The position numbers were made by a program, and so were the translations under genes. 64,000 nt of DNA, taken from positions 62,001-126,000 of the forward strand of contig CACYZF010000006.1 in the NCBI GenBank assembly GCA_902778895.1, written 5' to 3'. Below, one piece after another: positions 23,983-33,203 of the stretch. How positions within the stretch are numbered: the first letter of the stretch is position 1; every line of letters begins with the position of its first letter. The notes beneath the pieces are model-generated. The model worked only from the letters and a program-made list of their open reading frames with translations, was not told where the DNA came from and made no database searches. This DNA is from an uncultured bacterium (GTDB taxonomy: Bacteria; Verrucomicrobiota; Lentisphaeria; Victivallales; UBA1829).

Positions 23983-26900
23983 ATGAATCTCCTTCCCCGC
24001 TCACTTTTCGCATTCGCCATTGCGGGAGCGATCGTCGGATCGCTCGCACATGCCGCTGATGGGAATCAGGTGTCATCTACACATCCCCGTCATTTTGAGG
24101 ATTTGCGAACGACCGGCGTCAACCGCGAACTCAGCCATGCCCCGATCTACGGGACGTTCTACGACGAAGCCTCTGCCGAAGCGTACCGTAAGACGCCCTC
24201 GAAGTACACGCTCAATCTGAACGGGAAATGGAAATTTCAGCTGTACGGCAAGCCGGACGATGTGCCGGACGACGTGATCCGTCCCGATTTTGCCGATTCC
24301 TCCTGGCTGGATATGACGGTTCCCTCGAACTGGCAGAGCGACATGCGTGTCCCCGATCGCGGTGTTTACATCAACAATATTTATTTGTTCCAGAAAGAAG
24401 CGAATCCACCGCTGCTGCCGACCGCGAATCCGACCGGATGCTACCGCCGCACGTTCGATGTCCCGGCGGACTGGTTGGAACGTGACGTCCGCATCGTGTT
24501 CGACGGCGTGGACAGCGCATACGATTTCTGGGTAAACGGGCAGTACGCGGGCTATGCGGAAGACAGCCGTCTGCCGTCCGAATTCGCGATCACGAAGCTG
24601 CTGAAGCCCGGCAAGAACACCATCGCCGTGAAGGTGTACCGTTTCTCGACCGGAACTTTCCTGGAATGCCAGGACGTCTGGCGCATGAGCGGCATCTACC
24701 GCGACGTCCGCCTGATGGCGCTGTCTCCGGTCCATCTGCGCGACTGGTCGGTCAGGACCACGTTCACGGATCCGGCGAAGAACCAACGTCATGAAAAATC
24801 CGACGCGAATCTGGAGGTCATGGCGTATGTGGAAACACGCGCGCTGCCGCGTCAACCCATCGGGGATCTTCCGATGTCATCGTATCCCGGCGTTCGCGTG
24901 AAGGCTCGTCTGCTGGATGCAGACGGCAAGCTTGTCGCCGAAAGCCGTACGGAACGCTTCAGCGGCCAGTCCGGCATGTTCGGCCAGCGGTCGGAACGCG
25001 GCGCCGCGATCATTTCCATGCGTGTGGCCGCTCCCGAACAGTGGTCCCCGGATTCCCCGTATCTCTACAAACTCTTCCTGCACCTCGTGGATGATTCCGG
25101 CAAGACGCTGGAAGTGCAGTATGTGCCGGTCGGATTCCGTCAGATCGAAATCCGCGGCAGGGACGTCCTGCTGAACGGCCAGCGCCTCATCGTGCGCGGC
25201 GTGGACCGTCACGACATCAGCGCGAAGCACGCGTTCGCCGTGACCGAGGAGGATATGCGCCTCGACATCGAGACGATGAAGAAGCTCAACTTCAACGCCG
25301 TCCGCACCAGCCACTATCCGAACAACAACCGCTGGTACGAACTCTGCAACGAATACGGCCTGCTGGTCGTCGACGAGACCAACATCGAGACGCACGGCAT
25401 GGGCGCGCAGCTTTCGAAAGATCCCGCCTGGGCACCGGTTTACCTCGAACGCGCCGAACGCATGGTGCTCCGCGACCGCAACAACCCGTGCATCGGGTTC
25501 TGGTCGCTCGGCAACGAATCCGGTTCCGGCGCGAACCAGGCCGCCATGGCGAACTGGATCCGCTTCACCGACCCGACCCGTCCCGTGCAGTATGAAAGCG
25601 GCAACCCCGGACCGATCATCAGCGACATCCTGTGCCCCATGTACACGCGTCCCGACCGCATCCGCTCCATGATGAACGGCCGGAACGACAACCGCCCGAT
25701 CATCCTGTGCGAATACGCCTATGCTAAGGGCAACTCAACCGGAAACATCTTCCAGTACTGGGATCTCGTAAATGAGAACCGCGGATACCACGGCGGATTC
25801 CTCTGGGACTGGGCGGACAAGGCGCTCCTGAACGTGATCGCTAAAACCGGCGAGGTCAACTACGGCTACGGCAACGACTTCGGCGAAAACTACGATTACC
25901 AGGCCAACGGACAGAACCGCACCCAGGTCCTGAACGGCATCGTGGACGCATCCGTCACGCCGCATCCCGGCGCGCAGGAAGTCCGCGTCTGCCAGGCTCC
26001 GATCCGCTTCAAGCTCGAAGGAAAGAACCTGACGGTCATCAACGAGCGCAACAACGCCTCGACCGCCGACCTGAAATTCCGCTGGGAAGAGACCGCGAAC
26101 GGTAAAATCGTCAAATCCGGCGTCCTGAACGTCCCGGTGACCCAATGCTTCGAATCCGCAGTCGTCGAAGTCCCGTTCGATGCACCCGCATCCGACGCAT
26201 GGAGTTTCCTGAACGTCTATTGCGATGGTCCGAAGCACGAGATTACCCGTACGCAGTTTGCGCTTTCCGCTCCGGCCCAGGCTCCCGCCGCAATCTCGAA
26301 GCTCCAGGACGCCCGTTCCGGGAAGATGACCATCAAGGATTCCGACGTGAAGGAAACCGCGGACACGCTCACCATCGGATTCCTGACCTGGTCGAAAAAG
26401 ACCGGCGAACTCGTTTCCATAAAGCCCGAAGGCAAGGAACTCCTTGCCGCGCCCGCTGAAGAAATCTTCTACCGTGCCCCCACCTGCAACGACCGCATGA
26501 TGGATCATGACGGCTCGTTCGCGAAGGACTGGCCCAAGATCATCAACCCGAAACGCGAGCTGGTCAGTTTCGAGTGGAAAAAAGACGGCGGGATGTACAC
26601 GGTCATCGCAAAAACCCGTATTGGCGGCGCTGTGGAATCGGTCCTTGTCTGGACCGTCGATCCCGCGAAGGCGCACCTCCTGAACTTCCACCAGTACGCG
26701 TTGTTCCGTCAGAACGATCTGCGTTCCGTGGCGCGCGTCGGTATGATGTTCCCGCTGGTCGAAGGCTTCGAAACCGCGAAGTATTTCGGACGCGGCCCGT
26801 ATGAAAACTATCCGGACCGTTTCGTCGCTTCGCTCATCGGCTGCTGGGAAAACAGTATCTCCGACATGCTGGAGAACTATCTCGTGCCGTCCGAATGCGG

Positions 26901-27201
26901 CAGCCGCGGCGACGTGGTGGAGCTGAATCTGACCGGAAAAGGCGGACAGCATCTTGGCGTTTGGGAAGACGGCAGCAAGCCGTTCCGCTTCTCTGCACTG
27001 CACCTCTCTCCGCAGGACCTGATGGCCGCGGACCACAGCTGGGAACTGAAACCCGGCAAAAAGACCTGGCTGATCCTCGACGGCTTCCACATGGGCGTCG
27101 GCGGCGACGACGGCTGGTCGGTCAGCGTCCATAACGAATACCAGCTTCGTCCGAACCGGTACGAATGGAGCTGCACGCTGGATTTCCGCAAACCGGAGTA
27201 A
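23983..27201 (+). CDS. Secreted GH2 beta-galactosidase (LacZ-like)
   Basis: 1072 residues, close to E. coli LacZ in length plus a signal peptide (MNLLPRSLFAFAIAGAIVGS, cleavage after AHA). Domains in order: sugar-binding jelly roll (~75-245, with WKFQLYG and YRRTFDVP), immunoglobulin-like domain, TIM barrel (~385-680), and the C-terminal beta-galactosidase small-chain domain. The acid/base Glu is in WSLGNESGSG and the nucleophile in ILCEYAYAKGNS. GVDRHD and RTSHYPNNNRWYELC are standard GH2 motifs. As an exported enzyme it probably trims galactose from pectic galactan. It has its own promoter and terminator. Confidence 0.95.
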   Translation: MNLLPRSLFAFAIAGAIVGSLAHAADGNQVSSTHPRHFEDLRTTGVNRELSHAPIYGTFYDEASAEAYRKTPSKYTLNLNGKWKFQLYGKPDDVPDDVIRPDFADSSWLDMTVPSNWQSDMRVPDRGVYINNIYLFQKEANPPLLPTANPTGCYRRTFDVPADWLERDVRIVFDGVDSAYDFWVNGQYAGYAEDSRLPSEFAITKLLKPGKNTIAVKVYRFSTGTFLECQDVWRMSGIYRDVRLMALSPVHLRDWSVRTTFTDPAKNQRHEKSDANLEVMAYVETRALPRQPIGDLPMSSYPGVRVKARLLDADGKLVAESRTERFSGQSGMFGQRSERGAAIISMRVAAPEQWSPDSPYLYKLFLHLVDDSGKTLEVQYVPVGFRQIEIRGRDVLLNGQRLIVRGVDRHDISAKHAFAVTEEDMRLDIETMKKLNFNAVRTSHYPNNNRWYELCNEYGLLVVDETNIETHGMGAQLSKDPAWAPVYLERAERMVLRDRNNPCIGFWSLGNESGSGANQAAMANWIRFTDPTRPVQYESGNPGPIISDILCPMYTRPDRIRSMMNGRNDNRPIILCEYAYAKGNSTGNIFQYWDLVNENRGYHGGFLWDWADKALLNVIAKTGEVNYGYGNDFGENYDYQANGQNRTQVLNGIVDASVTPHPGAQEVRVCQAPIRFKLEGKNLTVINERNNASTADLKFRWEETANGKIVKSGVLNVPVTQCFESAVVEVPFDAPASDAWSFLNVYCDGPKHEITRTQFALSAPAQAPAAISKLQDARSGKMTIKDSDVKETADTLTIGFLTWSKKTGELVSIKPEGKELLAAPAEEIFYRAPTCNDRMMDHDGSFAKDWPKIINPKRELVSFEWKKDGGMYTVIAKTRIGGAVESVLVWTVDPAKAHLLNFHQYALFRQNDLRSVARVGMMFPLVEGFETAKYFGRGPYENYPDRFVASLIGCWENSISDMLENYLVPSECGSRGDVVELNLTGKGGQHLGVWEDGSKPFRFSALHLSPQDLMAADHSWELKPGKKTWLILDGFHMGVGGDDGWSVSVHNEYQLRPNRYEWSCTLDFRKPE

Positions 27202-27220
27202 AATTCTCCCAAATTCAAAC

Positions 27221-27268
27221 GTCAGCCCCCGAAGCCAGAAATGGTTCCGGGGGCTGACTGTTTATTTC
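27221..27268 (+). terminator. Terminator of the GH2 gene
   Basis: Long hairpin (27221-27258): an 11-bp GC-rich outer stem, a small internal loop, GCCA/TGG inner pairs, then a T-rich tail. Confidence 0.8.
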
Positions 27269-27458
27269 TCTGCTCTTTTCTTTGGGCTGTTGTTCATGCG
27301 CTTCACAACGGAAGCTTGAAAGCACGTTTCATTCTTTTAGCTTTTTAATGCTGCATGACGGGATGATCTCTTTAGGCTTTAAGGCATCGAAATGACACCC
27401 GCGCGAAATTTTTTTGACCGTTTTATCGAAAACAGCGCGGGTGTATTATGGATTTTTT

Positions 27459-27779
27459 AAGGGTAAAACCGATTTTCGGGGCCACGAAAAATGAAAACGG
27501 AGAATTGCGCTGTTTTTCAAAACATGGTAGTTCTCATAAAAACAGCGCAGATTTCGGACTTGAGTTCAAAAATGCCAGTTGACTAGCCAACTGGAAAACG
27601 GAGAATTTGGGCCGGAAAGGGCTCCAAATGCCGGGAGAATAGTGCGCGGAACGGCTCTCCACGGAGAATCTGCGGGGACGACATTCTTTGCACAACCCTC
27701 GAATTGAACGAGATATAGCGAAAGACAAAAAAAGCACCGTTGAGAGGACAACGATGCTGAAATACAAAACAATGGTCGC
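27459..27779. repeat. 320-bp dispersed repeat, left copy
   Basis: This stretch and 32745-33067 align end to end in the same orientation. Shared blocks include AGGGTAAA near the left end, GCGCTGT...ACATGGT...GTTCTCATA in the first third, CTCCACGGAGAA in the second half, and at the right end a hairpin GCACCGTTG/CAACGATGC followed by AATACAAAACAATGGTCG. The lengths agree within a few bases. It contains a GCGCTGTTTTT/AAAAACAGCGC inverted repeat. On the minus strand the right-end hairpin (27757-27727, T run) is a terminator shape with no gene upstream of it. The rest of 27269-27984 holds nothing recognised. Confidence 0.8.
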
Positions 27780-27984
27780 CCCCGCGAAGCCGAATCGGCG
27801 CGTCTACGTTTGAGGGTAAAAACCGTCTACTAACGTTTTTTTATCGACTTTTTTTGCGTTGCGAAACGTCGACCTCTCAAACTTTTGGGGGACGAAAGGA
27901 GAAAAAAACGTGCACATTTGAACTTGGAAATAGTGAGGTCGAGGTTTTTATATATTGAATTGTGAGTATTTGGCTAAATGCTCC

Positions 27985-29181
27985 TCACTGTAGCAACCAG
28001 TCCAGCACATTGAGTTTGCGTATGCCGTTGAAGTCATCCGACGGGTCTTCGTCCAAGGTCAGCAGGAATTTCGGGTAACTGTCCCGGATTGTATTGAACG
28101 GGGCAAGCTCACGTTCCAAAGTCTTGGTGTCACGCACGCTTGCGGCAACTTGATAGTATTCCGTTCCATTGGAGTTCTCCACCACGAAATCGATCTCAAG
28201 TCCGCCGACTTTTCCTACATACACTTTGCCCCCGCGTCTCAGCAGTTCCAGATAGACCACGTTCTCCAGGATATGCCCCACATCCTGATACTGTCCGCCA
28301 AGAAGATGTCGGCGCAATCCGAGATCGACAGCATAGTATTTGTCCTGCGTTTTCAGGAGCTGTTTGCCTTTGATGTCGAAACGTTTTGCCTTGTAGACAA
28401 CAAAGCTTTCCAGCAGGGCTGAAAGATATTTCTCAACGGTCTTGCTGTCGGTCTTCCTGGCGCCGGAGGTCAGCGTATCCGCAATTCGTTTGACGGACAA
28501 CTCGCTGCCTATACTCGAAAACACGAATTTCGCCACACTGTTCAGAATCATCGGATCCTGAATTCGACGCCGGGCCATTACGTCTTTCACGAGGATCGTG
28601 TTGTAGATGCCCTCCAGATAGCTGTCCAGTTCGCGCGCTGCCCCGGAAAGTTCCATTGTGTACGGGAAAGAACTGGTCGATACGTATTCCCGGTACAGGC
28701 TTTGTCGGTTGGCGGTTTCCGTATGGGCCTGAGCGAACTCGCGGAAGGACAGCGGAAGCATGCGGATCTCCACATATCTGCCCGAAAGCATGGTTGCCAG
28801 TTCGGAGGAGAGCAGATTTGCGTTGGACCCGGTGATATAGATGTCGGTGTTGGGCGTGATGTATAGGCTGTCCACCACGCGGGGAAACTCCTTGCAGAGC
28901 TGAACTTCGTCGATGAACACATAAGTCATTTCTTTCGAGGAAAGCCGCTTCTTGATGTAGGAATGAAGCGCCAGTGGCTGGCACAATGCCTCGTTCTCAA
29001 GTTTCTCAAGATTCACCTCGATGATGCGTTTCTTCGGGACGCCTTGCTCTCTGAGCCATTCGGCGTACATCTCCATCAGCACGGATTTTCCGCATCGACG
29101 TACTCCCGTGATGACCTTGATGATTTGCTTTCCCCGCCAAGCTTGGAGTTCCTTCAGGTATTCTGGCCGTTCAATTCTCAT
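27985..29181 (-). CDS. DUF4143-family AAA ATPase, copy 2
   Basis: 398 residues from the ATG at 29181, with GGAGG seven bases upstream. Walker A is TGVRRCGKSVLM, Walker B YVFIDEVQ, sensor ITGSNANLLSSE; the DUF4143 region and C-terminal block ENVVYLELLRRGG...LEIDFVVEN follow. It is only distantly similar to copy 1 at 22143, so the two are not a recent duplication. Its promoter also carries two copies of a palindrome, with an unrelated sequence. It is the leftmost gene in the segment bracketed by the 320-bp repeats. Function unknown. Confidence 0.9.
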   Translation of the reverse strand: MRIERPEYLKELQAWRGKQIIKVITGVRRCGKSVLMEMYAEWLREQGVPKKRIIEVNLEKLENEALCQPLALHSYIKKRLSSKEMTYVFIDEVQLCKEFPRVVDSLYITPNTDIYITGSNANLLSSELATMLSGRYVEIRMLPLSFREFAQAHTETANRQSLYREYVSTSSFPYTMELSGAARELDSYLEGIYNTILVKDVMARRRIQDPMILNSVAKFVFSSIGSELSVKRIADTLTSGARKTDSKTVEKYLSALLESFVVYKAKRFDIKGKQLLKTQDKYYAVDLGLRRHLLGGQYQDVGHILENVVYLELLRRGGKVYVGKVGGLEIDFVVENSNGTEYYQVAASVRDTKTLERELAPFNTIRDSYPKFLLTLDEDPSDDFNGIRKLNVLDWLLQ

Positions 29182-29212
29182 TTGCTTACCTCCGGTTACG
29201 CATTGATTTACA

Positions 29213-29272
29213 TTTGGAATATAATCCAAAAACTCAAAAAGTCAAGCGTATTTTTGGAAAATAATCCAAAAA
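29213..29272 (-). promoter_or_regulatory. Promoter of ATPase 2 with two TTTGGA-N6-TCCAAA operators
   Basis: Minus strand: TTGACT (29245-29240), 16-bp spacer, TATATT (29223-29218). One inverted repeat TTTGGA-N6-TCCAAA (29213-29230) covers the -10 box; a second with eight-base arms (29251-29272) lies just upstream of the -35 box. A half site TTTTTGGA recurs at 29291-29298. Confidence 0.75.
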
Positions 29273-29337
29273 CCATAAAATTCGGGCGAGTTTTTGGAGG
29301 AGAACTCCGATTTTCTTTTTGTGCTATATCCTAAGGT

Positions 29338-29670
29338 GTGGAACCTGCCGGACAAGGAAAGCGGCATCCTGTTTCGGCGTTGTGGAGGTCTCAATTATAT
29401 TACTCGAAAACCTATCGCGAGCTTGAACGCGAATCTTCCAAATACTGGCATTACAGCCCGGAACAGCTTTATGTCGTCGGCGGGCTCTCCCGCCATGCGG
29501 TAAAACATGGCCCGGGGCGAAGTGCTCTACTCCCGTTCCGGAAAGAGATCCTTTCCCTGTGGAGAAAAAGAAAAAGTGCGCGAGCAATCGCGGAGGAACT
29601 GACAAAACACGGCATCCGGACCACGCCTCAAAACGTGTGGAAGTTCATCAAACGACATGATGTCGTTTGA
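29338..29670 (+). CDS. Small helix-turn-helix-like protein, possibly a mobilisation-gene remnant
   Basis: 110 residues if translation starts at the GTG at 29338; I see no good ribosome site, and an internal start or a truncated gene is possible. The C-terminal 45 residues (PFRKEILSLWRKRKSARAIA and on to KFIKRH) form a predicted helix-turn-helix like those of short DNA-binding proteins on mobilisable plasmids. The middle is Arg/Tyr-rich. It is divergent from ATPase 2 and shares that promoter region. It may be the residue of a mobile element. Confidence 0.5.
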   Translation: MEPAGQGKRHPVSALWRSQLYYSKTYRELERESSKYWHYSPEQLYVVGGLSRHAVKHGPGRSALLPFRKEILSLWRKRKSARAIAEELTKHGIRTTPQNVWKFIKRHDVV

Positions 29671-29712
29671 ACGCCTCAGGTTTGTTCGTTAATCGGACGT
29701 TATCCACTATTG

Positions 29713-30975
29713 TTACAATGCTTTAATATTTGAAATAATATCATCAATTTCATTTTTGTGGGAGTTGATTATTAGTTTGTTTTTTAAACTTTCAAGCAAA
29801 GAAATAGCGAATCTTTTGGGTCTTTCTTGATATAGTTCTTCGCGAACCCTTTCGTTTGTTTTAAATAATTCAGCTAATGCCCTAATTCTATCTGTTTGCA
29901 AAACATCTATAAAAGACTGTAAAAAAATGTAAGAAGGTGAACGCCCCCAATAATTGCCACACCAAACCGACAAAATTTCCTGATAAACACGAACAAAAGC
30001 GAGTGATGGCACAAAAGGACCGAGTTGATCGAGAGTTTTTGCTGCTCGCACTTCTTCTTGCCAGCCATAAGAAGTTTTTTTTGCTTTTGCTAAAAGATTC
30101 GCTGCATGACCATATAATTGGGCTCGTGTTGCATCTGGAACATATTTTATTCCTTTGACATTTATTAATACTTCTAGTAATCTTTGCTTTGCATCTTTGG
30201 TTTGACTATCCAAAGATTGCGCTGGAATCAAGCTTAACGAATTATATTTATTTCCCGCGGTGGAACGTAATATATCTGGAGCTTTAGCCCAAACAGCAGG
30301 AAATAATCTATTTACATTTCCCCATGCAGGTTCTTCTCCCTTAATGATTAAATCTAGCATAAAGCTGAAAAGCATTCTAATCTCAGTTTGGGTAGAGGTT
30401 TTTATTTGTTCTCCTACTTGCAAAAGAGCATCCTCTGTCAAAGAATCTGTTTTTATGGGATCAATAATAGCTTTTATTGAGTGACCTGGTTCTGGCAGTG
30501 GAATCCTGAACAGATTATCTTCTAACATTAATGCCATTGCCACAACATCATTAAACCCGACAGGATTATTTGTATCATGCGCTGGCGTTGCATGGTTTCT
30601 CATCCAATTAATCATCTCCAATGCTTTGGCAGCCTTAGAGTCAAGAAGACCAATTGTTTTGGCTCCAGTAATCACGAGAGCATCATCTATTTCATCCCAT
30701 CGATCAGCGAGTGTATCCCCATCTTTTTTATAATGTTTGCGACCAGGTTCGTTTTTGATTGCAGATGTGAACAATTCTACACTATATGCTTCTATTCGCC
30801 GTCTTAAATTATGGACAGAAGCATCCCAAATACTAATCAGAGCATGGCCATATTTCTTGATTTCGCATAACTCTTTTGCATCTATTAGATAATACTTTTC
30901 TTCATTATCTATTTCAAGAAAAACGTCTGAATTCGGCGAAGAGATTAAATCTGGCAATGCTATCTCAGTTTTCAT
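29713..30975 (-). CDS. HEPN-like accessory protein, candidate RNase/defence gene
   Basis: 420 residues, AT-rich, GGAG upstream of the ATG. No signal or membrane segment. Residues ~110-140 contain INWMRNHATPAHD: an RN-x-A plus Arg-x6-His arrangement like the catalytic motif of HEPN ribonucleases, placed at the end of a helix as expected. The remainder is helical with no recognised domain. HEPN proteins of this kind act in toxin-antitoxin and abortive-infection systems. The family call rests on this motif alone. Neighbours are accessory genes of similar composition. Confidence 0.7.
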   Translation of the reverse strand: MKTEIALPDLISSPNSDVFLEIDNEEKYYLIDAKELCEIKKYGHALISIWDASVHNLRRRIEAYSVELFTSAIKNEPGRKHYKKDGDTLADRWDEIDDALVITGAKTIGLLDSKAAKALEMINWMRNHATPAHDTNNPVGFNDVVAMALMLEDNLFRIPLPEPGHSIKAIIDPIKTDSLTEDALLQVGEQIKTSTQTEIRMLFSFMLDLIIKGEEPAWGNVNRLFPAVWAKAPDILRSTAGNKYNSLSLIPAQSLDSQTKDAKQRLLEVLINVKGIKYVPDATRAQLYGHAANLLAKAKKTSYGWQEEVRAAKTLDQLGPFVPSLAFVRVYQEILSVWCGNYWGRSPSYIFLQSFIDVLQTDRIRALAELFKTNERVREELYQERPKRFAISLLESLKNKLIINSHKNEIDDIISNIKAL

Positions 30976-31052
30976 TTGAATTCTCCTTACTACTGTTTAG
31001 GCGTAATATATTACTAAGTCGGCGAACAACAACTGAATAGTGCTTTGGCAGT

Positions 31053-31490
31053 TTAATCGTCATCGGGAGCGTTGCACTCAATGTTAATGCTCATGCTGCC
31101 ACCCATCTTAGGATAGTCTCCGATATTGCCAGGGACGCCGCCTGAGGGATGATTGCTGGCAAAAACAATTGCCTGATCAAGAAGATTGAATACAATATCG
31201 GGCTCCGTACTATGATTAAACGTTACGCCGACCCAATCTGGGCCAAACATCCGGATTGGAAATGACAAATATGGCTTTCCGAGTTCAAGGATAGACTGTT
31301 GCCCACACCTAATGTCGCATCGCTCAACATCCATGCCAACTTCCATGTCCCATTGTCGCATCAGTAACGCAATCCATTCGTTTGTTCGAGCATTTGAATA
31401 AGACAATACAACGCCTCTGAATAAATCATTATGCTTCTCAAGGGTATTATATTTCTCTTTTGCATATGCTGTAAGATCCGATAGTTTCAT
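31053..31490 (-). CDS. Small conserved-looking protein, unknown
   Basis: 145 residues. I start at the ATG at 31490, which has GGAG seven bases upstream; the longer frame begins four codons earlier inside that ribosome site. The sequence has conserved-looking blocks, EWIALLMRQWDMEVG, ERCDIRCG, KPYLSFPIRMFGPDWVGV and TEPDIVFNLLDQA. I have the impression of a family of short unnamed proteins from gut Firmicutes with the same blocks, but cannot name it. No signal peptide or membrane helix. Probably the end of a short accessory operon. Confidence 0.75.
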   Translation of the reverse strand: MKLSDLTAYAKEKYNTLEKHNDLFRGVVLSYSNARTNEWIALLMRQWDMEVGMDVERCDIRCGQQSILELGKPYLSFPIRMFGPDWVGVTFNHSTEPDIVFNLLDQAIVFASNHPSGGVPGNIGDYPKMGGSMSINIECNAPDDD

Positions 31491-31558
31491 TTTTTTCTCC
31501 ATTTATTGGAAATCTTCAATCGAATTCAAATAAAAGATATTTCCACCTTTTTTTCTTG

Positions 31559-32350
31559 TCAAAAACCATTTGGCGACTTATTCCCGAAATCGTCTCTGAA
31601 CTTCTGATCTTCTTTCAGGAGGCGCTTGCGGATATCTTTTAGAACTTCAGGAATGCCATGTGGGAAATCGGATGCGACAGGGGCGCCCCAGTAATGCATT
31701 TTAATGACCATCCCTTCCAGAGCATCCATGGCCTGTTCATGACCTTGTTCAGCCGCCATTTTAAGCCACTTGACGGCCTCTTCATAGTCTTTTTTGACAC
31801 CTCTGCCTGACCAACAGCACCCACCGAATGACCATTGCCCGTCGGCATTGCCCTGTTCCGCCGACTTCCTGTACCACTTGGCGCACTTGACATTGTCCTG
31901 TTCGACGCCTTGGTAATACTCATAACACCAGCCGAGTCGCCATTGTGCTTGGGCGTGGTCCTGTTCCGCAGCCTTATAGAGCCACTTAACAGCTTCATCA
32001 TATTCTTCTTCTTGATAAAGGTATTCGCCCAGTTGGTATTGTGCCTCAGCATACCCCTTTTCCGCGGACTTACGGAGAAATTTAAGAGCCTCGTCCCAGT
32101 CCACATACTCCTCAAAAGTAAAGAGTTCGTACATAGCTTTCGCACTACCGGCATCTGCTGCAAGCTTAAACCATTTGAAGGCTTCTTCTGCATCTTGTTC
32201 CACACCATAGCCCAATCGGTAACACATTGCGAGCATCAACTGAGCCTCAATGTGCCCATTTTCGGCGGACTTACGAATGGCAGGAAGCAGATGTGGAAGC
32301 TGGTTCAAGTCAAACGCATTATCTTTTTTTTCATTCGGGTGTTGTTCCAT
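31559..32350 (-). CDS. Sel1-repeat protein
   Basis: 263 residues made of about five Sel1-like repeats (~36 residues each; e.g. AEAQYQLGEYLYQEEEYDEA and AQAQWRLGWCYEYYQGVEQD), from about residue 35 to 215, then a short helical tail. These alpha-alpha solenoids bind other proteins. There is no signal peptide, so it acts in the cytoplasm. It is the rightmost gene of the repeat-bounded accessory segment and lies 68 bp from the 31490 gene in the same direction. Confidence 0.85.
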   Translation of the reverse strand: MEQHPNEKKDNAFDLNQLPHLLPAIRKSAENGHIEAQLMLAMCYRLGYGVEQDAEEAFKWFKLAADAGSAKAMYELFTFEEYVDWDEALKFLRKSAEKGYAEAQYQLGEYLYQEEEYDEAVKWLYKAAEQDHAQAQWRLGWCYEYYQGVEQDNVKCAKWYRKSAEQGNADGQWSFGGCCWSGRGVKKDYEEAVKWLKMAAEQGHEQAMDALEGMVIKMHYWGAPVASDFPHGIPEVLKDIRKRLLKEDQKFRDDFGNKSPNGF

Positions 32351-32744
32351 GACAAGGTTCCTTTTGGAGGGAAGGGAGACTATGAGAGAACAGTGAATAA
32401 AACATTAATGGTTTACTATAACACCCATCTTAAAGAATGTCAAGCCTCTTTTTTTTCTGAATTGCACAGTCTTGCTGTCGCCAACCTTCATCTGTAAGGC
32501 GAAGAAACTCCGAAGAAAGATTTCCCGATTCTGTTTCTACCTCGTTTTTGCCGCATAAATGCCCGAAAAAGCCATTCTCCGTTTTTGAGCGAAGAATTTT
32601 GCCGAAAGCGGGAGAAAACGAGAGGACACCTTTCGTGTTTTGTCCCAATCCGCACCATGTTCAAAATCCGAGGTTAGGAACACGTTTCGAAACCGTTTGT
32701 GGCCGTTTTTATACAAATCTGCACGTGTTCCCACTCTCACTTTT
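32351..32744. other. Intergenic region, no gene seen
   Basis: About 390 bp before the right copy of the 320-bp repeat. Frames here have no ribosome site or recognisable product. Confidence 0.55.
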
Positions 32745-33067
32745 GAGGGTAAAGCGGATTGTTGGGCCCGGCAAAAATGCAACTTTTAGAAACGCGCTGT
32801 ATTTTCGATACATGGTTGTTCTCATAGAATCAGCGCGGATTCTCCGTTTGAGTTCAAATTTGTCAGTGGTCGCGTCCACTCAAAAACGTAGAATTTCCGC
32901 GAAGGCGGGTCCGGGAAGGCTCCGAGAAAGCGCGAATTAGAATTCTCCACGGAGAAAAAGAGAAAGATAATAATCGTGCGTTAAGCTCGAATTTCAAGGA
33001 GTTTAGCGAGAAATAAAAAAAGCACCGTTGAGGAGACAACGATGCCGAAATACAAAACAATGGTCGG
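32745..33067. repeat. 320-bp dispersed repeat, right copy, ending in tRNA-Pro
   Basis: Aligns along its whole length with 27459-27779 in direct orientation. Its right end overlaps the last bases of tRNA-Pro(CGG), so the shared AATGGTCG block is here the encoded CCA end of the tRNA. Confidence 0.8.
33015..33045 (-). terminator. Terminator of tRNA-Pro(CGG)
   Basis: Minus strand: nine-bp stem GCATCGTTG/CAACGGTGC with one G-T pair, then seven T, 16 bp after the tRNA end. Confidence 0.85.
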
Positions 33068-33138
33068 GGCGACTGGATTCGAACCAGCGACCTCTAAGTC
33101 CCGAACCTAGCGCTCCAACCAGACTGAGCTACGCCCCG
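33061..33138 (-). tRNA. tRNA-Pro (anticodon CGG)
   Basis: Full cloverleaf on the minus strand. The acceptor stem is CGGGGCG/CGCCCCG with the C1-G72 pair typical of bacterial tRNA-Pro. The D arm starts GCTC, the anticodon stem is CTAGG/CTTAG around loop TTCGGGA, and the T loop is TTCGAAT. Discriminator A and CCA are encoded. Confidence 0.95.
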
Positions 33139-33155
33139 AAATGTTCGATTCAATA

Positions 33156-33183
33156 AATATACCGCGTTTTCCGGAAAAATCAA
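33156..33183 (-). promoter_or_regulatory. Promoter of tRNA-Pro(CGG)
   Basis: Minus strand: TTGATT (33183-33178), 16-bp spacer, TATATT (33161-33156), 18 bp before the tRNA. Confidence 0.75.
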
Positions 33184-33203
33184 GCTGAAATCGAAAAAAA
33201 AGC

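Noticed and set aside
27534-27772. Two small minus-strand frames beginning MFCISASLS or similar, with a counterpart at 32863-33060
   Set aside because: The shared start is the translated terminator hairpin of the 320-bp repeat; the rest of the frames diverges and is not conserved as protein.
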